Origin: Papaver somniferum
Lineage: Eukaryota > Streptophyta > Magnoliopsida > Ranunculales > Papaveraceae
Direction of reading: 5' to 3'
DNA length: 64,000 nt
Assembly (NCBI RefSeq): GCF_003573695.1
Contig: NC_039362.1
Span: 180,491,690 to 180,555,689 of the forward strand
A program made the position numbers and the translations under genes. Under the pieces are notes generated by a model. The model was not told the DNA's origin and did not search any database. It saw only the letters and a list, made by a program, of their open reading frames with translations. Shown piece after piece: positions 20,316 to 33,479 of the stretch. The first letter of the stretch is position 1; each line of letters starts with the position of its first letter.

Positions 20316-23300
20316 AGATATCAGAAGTTTCTTCATTAGGAGGAATATCAGTAAACTTATACTTTGAAAGAGGAATGGCATTCTCAGCACAGATCTTTTT
20401 AATTGCTGCATCACGAACGCGAATGGCATCTTTGCTATTATTTGAGATGGTGGTAGCAAATTGTTTCTTTAGCCTGCGATATTTAGAATCTCGTGTGCTT
20501 CGCCTCCAGATTTTAATCAGTGGAAAATTTTGATTCCAAGTCCTGAATTTGACTGCGAAGTTCTTTTTCAACCACTGCAAAGGGAAAGTAAGAAGGTTAA
20601 TATCACTTACAAAAAATTGATCGAGAAATAACAAATGGAAAGGCATAATGAATGACCTTCTTTATTGGAAATAATATCTTTAATCAAAGAGGAATGATCT
20701 GACTGAAGGCTAACATTCACAGCTAAGTCATTCCTAGCATTATCTAAGACTCTAGCAGCCCAATCAAATTCGACATAGATTTCTATGAGAAGACGAGAAC
20801 GAATCATGTTTCATCGTTCAACAAGTGCTTCCTTCTCCCTCAAAGATCGATCTCGTTCCACTTGAACTTGAAGAACAGTCTCTTGGAATTTCTTTAAAGC
20901 TTTCGCACCATTAAGAGCAATTTGATCCTTCTCAGCGATAAGAGTGCTAATCCTATCTTGCAAATCTTTATTTTTCTCTTTAATTTCTATAAAGCGACGT
21001 CTAAAATCGTTACTATTAGATAAGGCACTCCTATGGTGAACATTAAGATCTTGGTACTTTGCCTTAAGCTCCTCTAAGGAAAAGGTATTCAACTTGTTAT
21101 CAGCAAAGCTATTTAGAGAAGCATTAAGATACTCTAAAAGAATATCACTATCAACAGGATGAGGGAGAGAGTGAAATAAAGAAGTATCCTCCTCAGTAAG
21201 GCTGTAAATCTCTGCAGGAATAGATAATTACAATGACAGCAAAAGACATAAATAAACAGGTTGACAAAAGGGGTAACGGATTACGCACCAATTATTTAAT
21301 CATTTCCTTTTTTGAAGATCGGATATCTTGTTTGTACAGGAAGAGATATCAGATTCAAGTTGATGGTTTTTCTTGCGAAGATCAGCAGCGTCATTCTGAT
21401 GAATGGAAGCTTGGGACTTAAGTTCATTATTTTTAGCTGCAAACCTGCGAAGCCTTCTTTCATAGTCTGAAGAGACAACATATGATGAGCGAGCCACATG
21501 AGAGGTTATTAAATAAATGTGAGAAATTTTCGCATGATGTAACTTTAAGGAAAGTGCGAAGGTATAAGAAATTACCACAAAAGCAAACGGATATTGAAAA
21601 TTGGGGCTCAAAGCTGAGGCAACTCCGCGAAGAGAATCATCATCCAAAGTAGGAGCATCTATTATCTTCGCAAGAGTCTTACATGTGTGAGCCAATGAAT
21701 CATCTCCAACTGTTGTCATGAAGTCAGAAAAAATACTAGATATCTGATCCATTGCAGATTTAGTAGAGGGATCTTCTCCAGGAATATTGTCATCATCATT
21801 GTCGGACTGAGAACTTGAAGAAGAAGAAGAGGAAGGTGCTTTCCGCTTCTTAGAAGGATTCTTGGAAGAAGATTTGGAAGCAGTCTTTTTACTGCGAATT
21901 ATACTTTTTCCTTTCACGCTTACAATTTCACCAGAGCCACGAACCTCTTTAACAATCTCCTCATACGCAAATAATGAAAGATAAGAAACAGTGGTAACAA
22001 TATTATTAAAATTAAACAAAATGTGTTTCGTACTTCATTATTGTGTGAAGGTGTCGTTCGAGACAATTTTCTGGCCTTTTTTGCTTGATCATCCATCTGA
22101 AATGAGGAAAATAGGTAAGAGTGATAGAAGGTAAAAAGAAAAAAGAGAGAAGTAAAGATAATTAAAGATAGCATACCACTTTGTCTTCTTCGGGCCATCT
22201 GAATACCCAAGGATCATAAGCAGGAAGTCCCTCAGGAAGGGGAAGAGTTAAGCCATGTTCATCCCTACCAGTTATGTATGGGCCTGTTGAGGGTCGTTTA
22301 CTCAACAAAAATAATAAGATGTTTCCCACTAATTAACAAGTAATAAAGCGGTAGTAAGGATCGTTCCCACGAAGAGTAATGCAATTGATATGTTATCTAA
22401 ATCAGCGAAAATATAAAATAAGGATAATAAGATAAAGATGATGAAGAAATCCTTCGTCGTTACTAACCGTTAACTCAACATTGTACCCGTTTATCTCTTG
22501 TTAGAATCAATTTTCACCAACCGTATAATAGCAGGTACGCTTGGCTATCCCCAAAACTCCTTGTATCACGGGATACGGAAGCGCTCGACTACCGGATTCT
22601 ATTCAAAAGAACCACCTTGAGGTTCGCTTACAAGTTGTAATTCCCCGAACGCATTAAGATTTATGAATTTAGGTTTGATCCCAGCAGTTAAACTCGGTAC
22701 TCTCGGTCCACTTACCGGTGTTGTTTTTACTCGCAATTGCTCCACAGAATCCCTCCGCAAGGTCTCGCGATCTCTACTTGTGTAGGAGATAAGTAACAAT
22801 TGTTGATCGACTCAACTCTCTACTAGCATTAGAATGATTAATAGACTAATCTAGTTTGCCACCCAAACCAATCTAAGAATCAATCATAAACCTTCGATAT
22901 AGTAAAAACAATCCACAATGAATCACTTTAAAACTCGAAATAAACTTGTAAATAATTGAGTTTCACAATTAGAACTTTGAATTCATCCTTACAATAAAAA
23001 GAATAATAAAGAAAAGAGATAATTCTCCCCCCTAAGGGTGAGAAAAACGGTGAAAAGAAGATATCTCAAACTGTATCTAAGCCTCCCTATATATAGAGTT
23101 TTGTAACCTCTTCTTGAAGAAACTAAGAAACCTAGCTAAAATAGGAGAGTGCACCTCCTTGAAATTGTGTCCGTGCATCACTCCCCGTGCAAACTGGCTT
23201 GCCAAACTCTGGCCAAATTTTACAAAAATAAGTCACGGCCATCCTGCTCGTGATAATCTCTAACCAGGCCAATGGGCCTGCAACGATCCAGCCCATTCCT

Positions 23301-25700
23301 TGTCAATGGCTTGTCAATTTCGGCAAACTAACAGCCTAACTCTCCTTTGCTTTAGACTTTCCCTCGTATGCTCTGATCACTTGATGCCAACCTTGGGAAC
23401 TAACCATCGTTACTGCAATGGAAACACCAAACCACGGCTCAAGTTAACACGAACTTCATTCTCCTTTCCTCCATCGTTGCTGCGATAACTGCAACAGCAA
23501 ACTACGGCCCAATCATGCAGTCGCCAAAAATCTCGACAACCCACTGTCAACTACCACTATCATCAAAATTCCATCATCGTCATTGTTGTGATCAACAAAT
23601 GGCAGCAGCAGCAGCTGAACTCATTTCTCCCCAGCTTCGACCACAGACTCCCTTGATTTTCCCATTCACCGAAACCTTCTTCACGAGTCTTACTGCAACC
23701 AATCTCTGCGTCCCAACTTGAGCTCAAACAATGGCAGCACGGTGTAGCTTCTCCTTCCATCTCCATCTCGAACTCAGAATCCACAGCAAATACCATTTTC
23801 AGCACCGCAACTCCATCATCCACTGTTAAGCTCGAGTTCCATCACATCCATGGCAGCAAGCCAACATCGATCAATACAGCACACTACTACTAGCTTGTTC
23901 TTCAATGCCATGAATCAATAACAGCATCTCCATATTTCTCGTTACCACTGCCAGACTTGGTCCCCTGAGTTCTTCGAAATCTTCTTCATCGCTGCCGGTG
24001 ACAGCGCCACCAGTTCATCATCACTGCCGTCAATATCTCCCCATTCTCGACTCTGCAGCAAACAAATCCATTAACGGATATAATGGGTAGTGGCAGTGAC
24101 CAACAAAGACCCATTCGAGCTCAACTCCATCCCATTTTCGAACTGCATCTCTGCCCTAACTTCCAGCACCGCCACCTCTGTCCGTTCAGGACTTTCGTCA
24201 AGCACTCAATGCGCGTTTTTGCTGCTGATACAGACATGAAGTTCCCATCGATTTCTATGACCCTTTAATCTCCTTCCCTGCACAGTGCAATTCCATACCG
24301 ACCCAGGAGTATAAACATTCATCAAACATTTCCATTAATCACCAATATCAGTGGCAACAAAGATGCAGACTTTCTTCTTTCTCATCTCTTGCTCTCAAAC
24401 TCTGTCAAACTCACAGACAATCAAACTAGAGCGAAACACATTCATGAAATCTCATTTATTCATCGAGTCAAACAACAGCAGCATCACTCCAGTCACAGCC
24501 AACGATGGCTGTTATGGCAGCAACACCGTGACTCACTTTTTTCTTTGCTTCTGGGTCTGAGATAGGAAGCTTGATCCTTGGCAAGAGTCCATTGGAATCA
24601 TGCAACCGGCGGCTACAGCTTGGTCACAGTAAGGAGTACAGAACCTGCCATGAACTGAATAAGAGCGGGTCTTCTCCTGCTCGCAACAAATGGTTGCTAA
24701 TGAAACCTGAGTACTGCACGTGTTTAACCCTTGAGGTGAACTCCACCAGCTACTCAGGACCCTTGTTTACTCCTGTGGTTGTAACTTATTGCGAGCCCAT
24801 CCGTAACCCCATAACTAAATCTTCATACAGTAAAGCTCAAAAACCACCTAGCTTGTGGTTGTACTGCCCAGAACTCTGGATTCGTAGTTGCGCCCACACA
24901 TCTGCCGGTAGTGGTTTCCCATGCCATGATAATTCTGCCTCTTTCATGGCCAATTAGACGATTTCTTATTCTTTTCGGGAATAAGCTCCAAAATTCCCAT
25001 AAAATATAAAAGAAAGATAATAATACAATTTCGCAAGAAAACTAGCTAAGAAAGCATAGCCAATCGATACTTAAAGAGGTGTTTTTAGACACCTATCAGG
25101 GCCCACCAAGATGATTCGATAATCTAACCATCGCGTGTCGTTCGACCAACGAGCGGTATTATTTGAAGGATCATGCCAATCGACATCTCACATGATTCTT
25201 TTCTCTTCAGCAATACCATCCTTTCTTGACAAGAGAACACCTCATTTAGAGGCGTTACTTTTCATGATGGTAACTTCGTAATTCTTGAAAAAAAATTCAA
25301 GGGTATAATCAGCAGGATTAATTTCCTCATCTCGATGATCAGGATTTCGCATCTCCACTGGGTACTGAGATTCTAAACCTGCTGCGCGACGAGCATATTC
25401 AAGAGCTATTCTAATACAATCACCCTAAGTTGAAATATGCCACGCGAAAAACTCGCATGTGAAAGGATCTCATAAAACAAGGGAATTCTGGGATCATAAA
25501 GGAGAATTGGAAGACCAACAAGAAGTTGTCCCACAGAAATGATGATTTTTTTGTCACTCTATTCCTGAAGAGAAAACCATTCAGGTCCAAGTTTGGATGA
25601 AGGTTTGGATCCAGCATGGGCAGATAACGAGAAACCCCGTGCACCAAACTCGTTCTTTAATCTATCAAATGCATGTTTATTCTTCCAACCAGCTTCAGGA
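20316..25700 (-). pseudogene. Antisense extra gene of Tat-type element 2: coiled-coil protein, interrupted
   Basis: Homologue of the gene at 10381-13101. From 25700 it reads GWKNKHAFDRLKNEFGARGF, with a stop near 25575, then SVGQLL.GL...P.DPRIPLF. The solo LTR at 22285-25098 separates this from GPYITGRDEHG...PWVFRWPEEDKV (22284-22177, GT donor). Next exons: 22098-22035 (MDDQAKKARKLS), 21980-21580 (Ser/Lys-rich, SKKRKAPSSSSS-like, then DQISSIFSDFMTTVGDDSLAHTC), 21478-21300 (coiled coil), 21092-20811 (coiled coil, LEELKAKYQDLNVHHRSAL), 20800-20690 and 20560-20316. It breaks off at NEETSDIS where it meets element 1, so the acidic tail seen in the other copy is missing. Apart from those two breaks it is less decayed than copy 1. 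Function unknown. Confidence 0.6.
22285..25098 (-). mobile_element. Solo LTR (about 2.8 kb) inserted in the antisense gene
   Basis: Begins TGTTGAGGGTCG and ends GACACCTATCA on the plus strand, with a perfect 5-bp target duplication GGGCC (22280-22284 and 25099-25103). Read on the minus strand it starts TGATAGGTGTC and ends with CGTGGGAACGATCC..., then ACGACCCTCAACA, the layout of a large Athila-like LTR. No internal region or convincing gene is present; it is a different family from the solo LTR at 15703. Confidence 0.8.
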
Positions 25701-26124
25701 ATTTTTAAGTATGGGAATGAGGAATAATTAAAAAATGATCAGAGATGCTCAAGAAAATCAAGATCAAAATGGGAGAGAAAAAATCAGAGGAGTAGCAGCA
25801 GAAGAAAATAGTTGCAGAGGATAAAGAAAAGACAAAGAGTAAAAAGAAGTATGAAGAAGAAGAAGAGTAAATAAGATATTTACTCTCGATTCCCGAGATA
25901 TTCACTCATCAATGCGATGATTGAGAATGAACGGATAAGAAAAAGCGGTTATAAAAGAAGTGTCAGTTCAAGAGTAGCTGAAAAGACACGCGTCAGTTCT
26001 CACGCTTAAATTAGGGGAATATGTCAGGTGAAAAGAATACAAAAAGATGAATGAGTGCGGTATTTTAAATTGGAGTTTCTCATATCGCTCCCTTTCTAAA
26101 AAAACGACATGAGAAGAGGAAAAA

Positions 26125-26596
26125 TGTAGATACTAAATATCGCACGTCTGTTATGTGTGCGAAGTAATGGTTCGATGAAAGAGAGAAGGTTATCGCGTAC
26201 AATATATTTAAGATGACGCATCAGATGACTCAGAAGAATCACAAGAAAAGTGTGATGATCGTGCGAAGTTATAGAGTATGTGCGAAAAGAGTCGGAGTAA
26301 GCGTGCGTTAATGACGCACGCCAGATCCGAAAATAAGGGCTTTATTAGTTGTCATCCACTATGTAAAATCCCTATATAAGGGACCGAGCGACCATGTAAA
26401 GAGAGAGATTTTTTTGAGAGCTTAGACTTGGAATTTATGAGGGATAAAGATTGTTTGTTCTCCAAGTTAGAGTTCATCTCAAATCTTGTAACCATATCGA
26501 AGATTCTATAAATGAATATATGAATTTTAAGATGATAACTTGAATTGTTATTAAGATTTCATTAAGGATGTGGTTGTAGGATTTCCTGCAACTACA
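26125..26596 (+). repeat. 3' LTR of Tat-type element 2
   Basis: 472 bp, TGTAG...CTACA ends, preceded by a purine tract. TATA-like CCCTATATAAGGG at about 26370 and a polyadenylation-like AATGAATATATG region. Inverted relative to the LTR at 9451. Confidence 0.75.
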
Positions 26597-27539
26597 GACC
26601 GCGCAATGTATGAATATCGTGGACTGTGTGCAATCAGAAGTGACTCACATTTGTTGCCGAACATCATAAATATGAAGGAATAAGCAGTCTAATATATCAA
26701 TACCTGAATCAGGTCTATAATGGTCAACAGGTAAACATTTGATTCGTGGAGTATAATGAGCTTATTACTTTTCAAGGAATTGAATGCATCCAAGACCAAT
26801 TTTATTAGTCCAAGAACTGTCCATTATGTGTACAAACAATCTTAACTCTAGATCTAAGAACGGTGTATTTAACACGAAAGTTACATAAAATCAATAGCTT
26901 GACTGACGCGTATAGGACTACACTCCAGAGTACCTGGAGTATTTTCGTTTTTTCATCAGAAAATGGGCGATTTGGCCGAAAAGATATTTTTCCCGGTTCA
27001 GATGGACGGGTAAACCTTTTCTCTGGATCAAATGGACAGTACTCTTTTTTATTTGAAAGAGACTGAACTACCCTTTCTATCACTCCACTTAATATCGTTT
27101 CTCAACATTTCTTCTCGTCTTTTCCGTCGCCTCTATAGAAACCAAATCTAAAAAAGCTATTACAAGCTCTCGTTCTCCATCAGCTTCTGCACCTCATCTT
27201 CTCCATTACCAAACAGCAAGTACCATCGTCTTCTTTCTACACCGTCTCCAATATCAAACCAGTAACATCATATTCCTCTACCATCACTATCTCCTCCACA
27301 ATCACCAACACCACCATCGACATCATCAACTTTATCCAACAACACCATCATAGGTACCAGCAACACTACCATCAAAATGGGTTGTATGTGTGCGTAATTT
27401 AATTAAATTTCTCAAATTAGGGTTTTATGTTAATTCGATTTCAGAAGATAATAAGTGAAGACTATGCTCAAATTGGTAAATTTCTTAACCTTAATTGTGT
27501 TTTGATTGCAATTGATTTCAAATTTGTTCATCTTAATTA

Positions 27540-27915
27540 GATGAAACTGGTTTTATCCTGTGCTAGATTGAGTTGAACAGACATGACGAAACTGGTTTCA
27601 TCCTATACTAAATTGGGTTGAATTTGGTTTCACCCATTTTAAACTAGGATGCAACTGGTTTCATCCTATAATAAATTGGGTTGAATTTGCTTTCACCCAT
27701 TTTAAACTAGGATGAACCGGTTTCACCTACAAGTAGGATGAATCTATGATTTTTGAATTAAGTATCACTCATTATAAATACTAAATTGGGTTGAATTTGG
27801 TTTCACCCATTTTAAACTAGGATGCAACTGGTTTCATTCTATACTAAATTGGGTTGAATTTACCCATTTTAAACTAGGATGCGACTGGTTTCATCCTATA
27901 CTAAATTGGTTTATA
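27540..27915 (+). repeat. Minisatellite of about 80-bp units
   Basis: Units are built from AACTGGTTTCATCCTATACT then AAATTGGGTTGAATTTGGTT and TCACCCATTTTAAACTAGGA; about four to five copies, some truncated. No coding capacity. Confidence 0.75.
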
Positions 27916-28064
27916 TTTCATATTTATGTTTGAGGTTACTGATGGTTGTTGGAGGAGAAGATGTTCATGGGTTTATTGGGTTTGGTTTGAATTGGTGTTT
28001 GGTTGAGAAATTTTGAGTTGTGGGGGGGCGGGGGGGTGATTTGAGCTGAGATTGCAATGGTGAA

Positions 28065-28295
28065 TTTGAGCTGAAAATTCGCGTACATGTTGAAGGAGAT
28101 TACTCTGTTTTTTGCTGAGATTGCAGATTACTCTGTTTTTTTTCCAATTGTTGTATGGAATATCCACTCTGTTTATGTTATTCTGTTTTTTGTTCTTGTA
28201 ATTTTCAGTGGATTTGAGCTGAAATTCACGTACATGTTGAAGGAGATTACTCTGTGTTTTGTTGAGATTGCATATTACTCTGTTTTTTTCCAACC
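28065..28295 (+). repeat. Direct duplication with 141-bp spacing
   Basis: A block beginning TTTGAGCTGAAA, ACGTACATGTTGAAGGAGAT and TACTCTGTTTTTTGCTGAGA occurs at about 28068 and again at about 28213. Confidence 0.75.
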
Positions 28296-29246
28296 TTTAC
28301 TAACCCAGTAAACATTTGAAGAAGATAGGGACGTATTGGTTTGTTCCAATTAATTAATAAAAAATATTATGGGTGAAATAATCAAACAGGATATCTAAAC
28401 AATATTTTTTTGATTCCTGTCCATATAAACAGTACCAAAACTTACCAGTATGTTTCACCCAGAAATTCTGGATTTTGATCTTTTTAACCAATTTTGTGTT
28501 TTTTTTTCATACAGCAAAGGGAGGGTGACTGCTGGTTGCAGACATATATAGCAGCCTATTTTTAGCTATTACCAACGCAAAAGACTTAGTTGCTCTGCAT
28601 GGGTCAAAGCTGCAAACTAGAGAAATGCATGCACGCATGGGACATATTTATGGTTAGAACAATTCATTACCCCGCAAATTTTTCTTATCCCAACATTCAA
28701 ATCCATTCCAACATTTTCTCGAAAACCAGTTCTGTATTTTTCTCTCTCTCTGCAACTCAATTCCTCTCTTTCTTTCCCTTTTCTCTGTAATCCAATCAAC
28801 CAAGAAAAACACAGCTAAGCCAATAAAAAAAAAGCTTTAACTTGGATGAGTCTAGCTGGGTGCATGCACACATGAGGGTCAGGGCCTAATTGCTAGTACT
28901 ACAGGTGACCGTGCTGCACACTAAATCGATAGGATATTGAAGGTTAGAAAAACAGGATGGCTGGTTTTCAGTGCCAAGACAGTAAAGGAATATTCGAGGA
29001 TGCTACCTTTCCTTTTCTACAACTGCAGATAGGCATTGCTATTTTGCTCACGGGAACCTTCAACGTCCTTCTTGGTCATTTGGACCAAATTAAATATGTT
29101 TCATCAGTCTTTGTAAGGATTCATTGTTTTGATTTTCTGATTTTTTTTTGTATCGGATAAAATTCAAACAAATTCTAGTATATGAATTTACCTCTTTTGC
29201 TTACATGTATGAGGCTTGTTTCAGGCTGGTATTGCGGTAGGGATCG

Positions 29247-29884
29247 TGTTGGGTGTAATAATTAAAATAAAGAAAAAATCAAATAAGCAAAAATTATTGA
29301 TACTTATCTCCTTTATAATGGAATTGATCGATTGACGAAACGAACGAGCTTCTCATATCTCCACGACAGCAACAAGGCAAAACTTTGGAAAAACAGAGTG
29401 AGTCACGTATTTAACATGTTGCCCTTAAGACATTAGCACCCGGATAGTCTCAAGAGTGATGTTGTAGCTCTCACAGGACGGATATCTCCAGGATAAAACA
29501 CCCTACTACACCTACTACTAGCATATGTAGTAGATGCTCAACTTGAGCTTGGCAACTCCGAAAAAACCGTTAAGGAAAATCGCGAACTCTTAAGAAACGC
29601 TATAAAATATTTTCTCTTAGGGGTCCCTCTAAAATATAGAGCAACCCCTTTCTCATAGATTTTACAAAAATAGTGAATTTGTTTATATAATTGACAAATA
29701 CAACTTAAGAAGAAAAAACCCCCCCGATGTGGGACTAAAAGGTTTATATAGTTTCTTAAAACTACTAAAAATTGGAAACTCCACGATGTGGGACTAAAAA
29801 GTTTCATTCACAAAATAAAACAATAAATTATAATTTTTTATTAAAACTTTAAAAAATTATTTTTTTATTAATCGTTTTCCAACA
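29247..29884 (-). repeat. 3' LTR of the Copia element in CHX copy 1
   Basis: 638 bp; contains 68 bp (29500-29567) missing from the other LTR, bounded by AAAAC on both sides. Confidence 0.9.
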
Positions 29885-31023
29885 ATCCCCCACATGAATG
29901 AAAACTCAATAAAACATGAAAACACAGTTAGATCTTGGTAAATCAACATCCCAACTTCACGATCCAAACAGACTGATCGTGCAAGTGTTGAAATCATACT
30001 AGTCATTTCTACGTCCTCTCCCTCACACAAAAGTGTGTTGACCCCAGGGTCATACTATGGATTGCATAAATCATAATAATATTTAGAGCTTTCATCTTTA
30101 GTTCTCACGTGGTGAGACTATAGGTATATTTCACCAAAGTGAAAAAGCATGAACTAGTGAACCCTTAGTGACCTTTAGGTCCTAAGTTCCAGTAATACCA
30201 AAACCATCAAAACGAAAATCACATAAAAAGCGCAGGAAATACGATTTTAGGCAGAGGTGTCCATGAGGTCTTGAACCTTTTCTTAGTGAGATATTACCGG
30301 AATTACTTGCTAGAGACAGTGAACTATGTATTGAACTGCTAGCATTTGATGTAATTCGTGATAACAACCACGGGTGATATCTCCAAGATTGCTTCCAAGC
30401 TCGTGCCGTTTTGTCCAATTTGGCCCTGGACATATCATGTTTCTCAGAATGCTATAGAGAATCAAAGCTCATATTCTCATAGGAAGCGTCCCACTTCCTC
30501 ATTCAGATAGGTGAGTTTCCATAAAGAGTGTTACTGCTACACCCCACTTCAATCTTAAATTGAAACTATAGAACTCATTAAGACTTCTTAAAATTCATCC
30601 TTCACATGCAGTCACACTATCACGTCTACACCATAGGGAAGGGACAAAGAATGAAATTCTTTGATAGTGTTTACCTTTAACCACCACAAATTAGTTGTCT
30701 CATTCGAAACCTTGATCTTGGGATCTCCAGTCAGCAAGGTCGAGTATCCTTCATGGCAAGTTTAATTTATGAGCTTAAGCCCCATCCCCTTCGATGTGTT
30801 TCTAACAATCTCTTTAGATGAACCTTTCGTCAAAGGTTGCGCGATATTCTCCTTGGACTTTATCCAATCAATGGAAATAACGCCAATTGAGATTAGTTAT
30901 TTTTAGCTTTAGCTATTATAGCTTGGCTAACACAGTATATAGATATAGCTGGCACAGGCCTATGCCAGAGAGGAATGTCTTCTAAAAAGCATCTTAGGCA
31001 CTCATCCCCCTCTCGTTCTTTAT

Positions 31024-31332
31024 CTATCGCAATGAATTGAGCAATATATGTATGTTTGGAAATCTTTCAAAACAAACCTTCCTGCTAGAGTGAAAACATA
31101 TCCACTCGTAGACTTTAGACTCCTCTGAGTCAACTATCCAGTTTGCATCACAAAGTCTCTCAAGGACAGCAAGATACCTTTCATAAACCAAACAAAAGGT
31201 AATAGAGTATTTTAGGTACCGTAATACTCTACTAAATGTATCCCAATGCTCTTGCTCTGGACAAAAAGTATATCTACATAACTTACTCACACTATAGGCA
31301 ATGTCTGGACACTTACAGTTCATTAAATTCAT
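31024..31332 (-). pseudogene. Copia RNase H region remnant
   Basis: Frame with CPDIAYSVSKLCRYT, EHWDTFSRVLRYLKYS and LERLCDANWI, the Copia RT-end/RNase H signature with the first catalytic Asp in DANW. The frame degenerates after about residue 75. Confidence 0.85.
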
Positions 31333-31589
31333 CAGACATCATATAACTCTTGAGTATTCAAATTAAGATACTCCACTATCCTTAATTTTCTTGAGTCTAC
31401 AAGAATAATCGTACGGCGTACAAGCAGGCTTACAATCACACTGATTGTATCTCTTAAGCACAAAATTAAACATAATAGAACGACTAAGACTATAAATGCT
31501 AGATTATCTTCTAATCCTCATCCCTAAGATTACATCAACAGGGCCTAAGTCTTTCAAGTCAACGTTCTCATTCAGCCATGTTTGTAGTG

Positions 31590-31920
31590 GAATTAATCAC
31601 ATCTATGTTTGTATCAAGTATAAGCATATCATCAACATACAAGCATACAATCACACAGGCATCCTTAACAAGTTACTTGTGAATATACTTGTCAGATTCA
31701 TTAACTTAAATCCACTACACATTATCACATGATCAAATTTTTCATATCACTCTTTAAGTGCTTATTTTATAAACCATACAAAATATTTTTCAACTTACAA
31801 ACTTTGTCATCATAACCTTTTACTACAAAGTCCTCAGGTTAGTCTATGTAAATTTCTTTATCTAATTCAGGATTTTAGAAAAGTTGTCTTAACATCCATC
31901 TGATGTATCTGTAATTTGTT
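31590..31920 (-). pseudogene. Copia reverse transcriptase remnant with YVDD
   Basis: The catalytic YVDD is encoded at 31639-31628 (CLYVDDMLIL). Upstream on the minus strand lie LDKEIYID, a stop, then DDKVCKLK and ILYGL followed by another stop, the usual order before YVDD. Multiple nonsense changes: inactive. Confidence 0.8.
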
Positions 31921-33479
31921 TATGACAGCAATAACAATTAGCATCTCAACGTAAGTAAATCTCGTCACATGTGAATAAGAATCAAGGAAATATACACCTT
32001 CTTTTAGTTTATAGTCTTTAACTACCAACTTAGCCTAATATTTTTCTACAGTTCCATATACCTAATGTTTCCTCTTAAAGACTCATTTACATCTCATGGT
32101 CTTACTCTCTGGAGGTAAACTATAAACCTCCCAAGTCAGGTTCCGACGGACTGAGTCCATTTCACTAAATGAAGCTTCTTACCAGAATGGGGTTTCAGTA
32201 GATATCAAGGCTTCTTTACAAGTACGGGGCTTAGACTAAGCTAGGAATGTTATGAAGTCGGCTTCATAAGAAGTCTCAAGTCTAATTTTTTTTTTGTTTT
32301 ACTTCTCTTAGGCTCAACCGTAACTTCATCTTCCTTTAAGATAAGTTCTGACTAATTGAAAATAAATCTAGGGATCAACAACACATCTCTAATGAGGTAC
32401 AGGTTTAAGAATAAACATCTTCAAAGAACTCAGCATCCCTAGATTATGTAATAGTAATCACACCAAAGTCAGAAAAAATCACACCAAAGTCTGAAAAATC
32501 AGAACACACAACCAAAAATCTATATGTAGAAGTATACTCAGCATACCTTATATGAAGACACAATCAACATTTTTGGTTTCTATCTACGCTTCTTTTAGGA
32601 AGACGAATGGAAAACTTAGTCAAACACCCCCACACTTCGACGCATTCATAAGAAGGTCATATACCTATCCATAAATCATATGGAGTTTTATCTGATCCTT
32701 AAGGGTACTCTATTCAGGATATACTAGTTAACATGATTGCCTCCCCCCACAAGGCCGCAGGTAATCCTGAACTAATCAACATGACAATTATCATCTTATT
32801 AAGGATACAGTTGTTATGTTCAAGGCTTCTAATTGGTTTTTAACTTCAAGTTTATACATATTAAGGCTTCTAAGGCATCATCCTTATCCCTAAGCAAGTA
32901 TACAAGACAGTACCTCGTACAATCATCTACGGAAGTTATAAACCATCTTTTACCATAGTGGTTTTGGGTTGAACTCATGTCAACTAGGCCTAACTGAATT
33001 AATTCTAAGGGCTTAGAATTACTCTGAACATTTGTGTTAAAAGATTTTATAGCATATTCATTTCACTTTTGTGTTCAAGATCCAAACTAAATTTGGGTAC
33101 GTAGCCTATGCTAGGCAGTTTATGCATTGACTTATAATTTTACGGTTCCAAATCTACCATGCAAAACATTCAAAGACACACAAAAGAAAACATAAGAATC
33201 AATTATGTACTTCATCAGATTTTCCTTTAAACTTATATATAGACCCTAAGTCCTCTAACTGTTGCCTAAAAAATCAATGCTCTTAGTTATAACAAGTTTT
33301 CCACATTTAATTAAGATTTTCAATCTTTTACCATCTTCAAGAGAACAATATACAAGATTCTTTCATATGCTCGGAACATGAAAACTTCATTCAGTGTGAG
33401 AATATTACAGATATGAGCTTATGCTCGACCTTTCCCTTTTATGCAACCTCTGTCGCAGATGAGTTACTCATATAGAGTT

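Larger units (their letters stand above)
20316..26596 (+). mobile_element. Tat-type Ty3/Gypsy element 2, right-end fragment
   Basis: Opposite orientation to element 1. What remains is the antisense coiled-coil gene (minus strand 25700-20316), the purine tract GAGAAGAGGAAAAA (26111-26124) and a complete 3' LTR (26125-26596). gag, pol and the 5' LTR are missing. A 2.8-kb solo LTR (22285-25098) was inserted into the antisense gene. Confidence 0.75.
26597..28956. other. Intergenic with minisatellites; upstream region of CHX copy 1
   Basis: 26597-27060 has no recognised content. 27070-27380 is rich in CAC/ATC triplets. Two repeats are listed separately. 28590-28956 is similar to the region upstream of CHX copy 2 (37850-38213), e.g. 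CAAAGCTGCAAACTAG and CCCCGCAAAT, and probably contains the CHX1 promoter and 5' UTR. Confidence 0.6.

Noticed and set aside
9451..26596. A single element with inverted terminal LTRs
   Set aside because: Flanks (AAAAC and GACCG) do not match, and the two halves are separate opposite elements with a broken junction at 20316.
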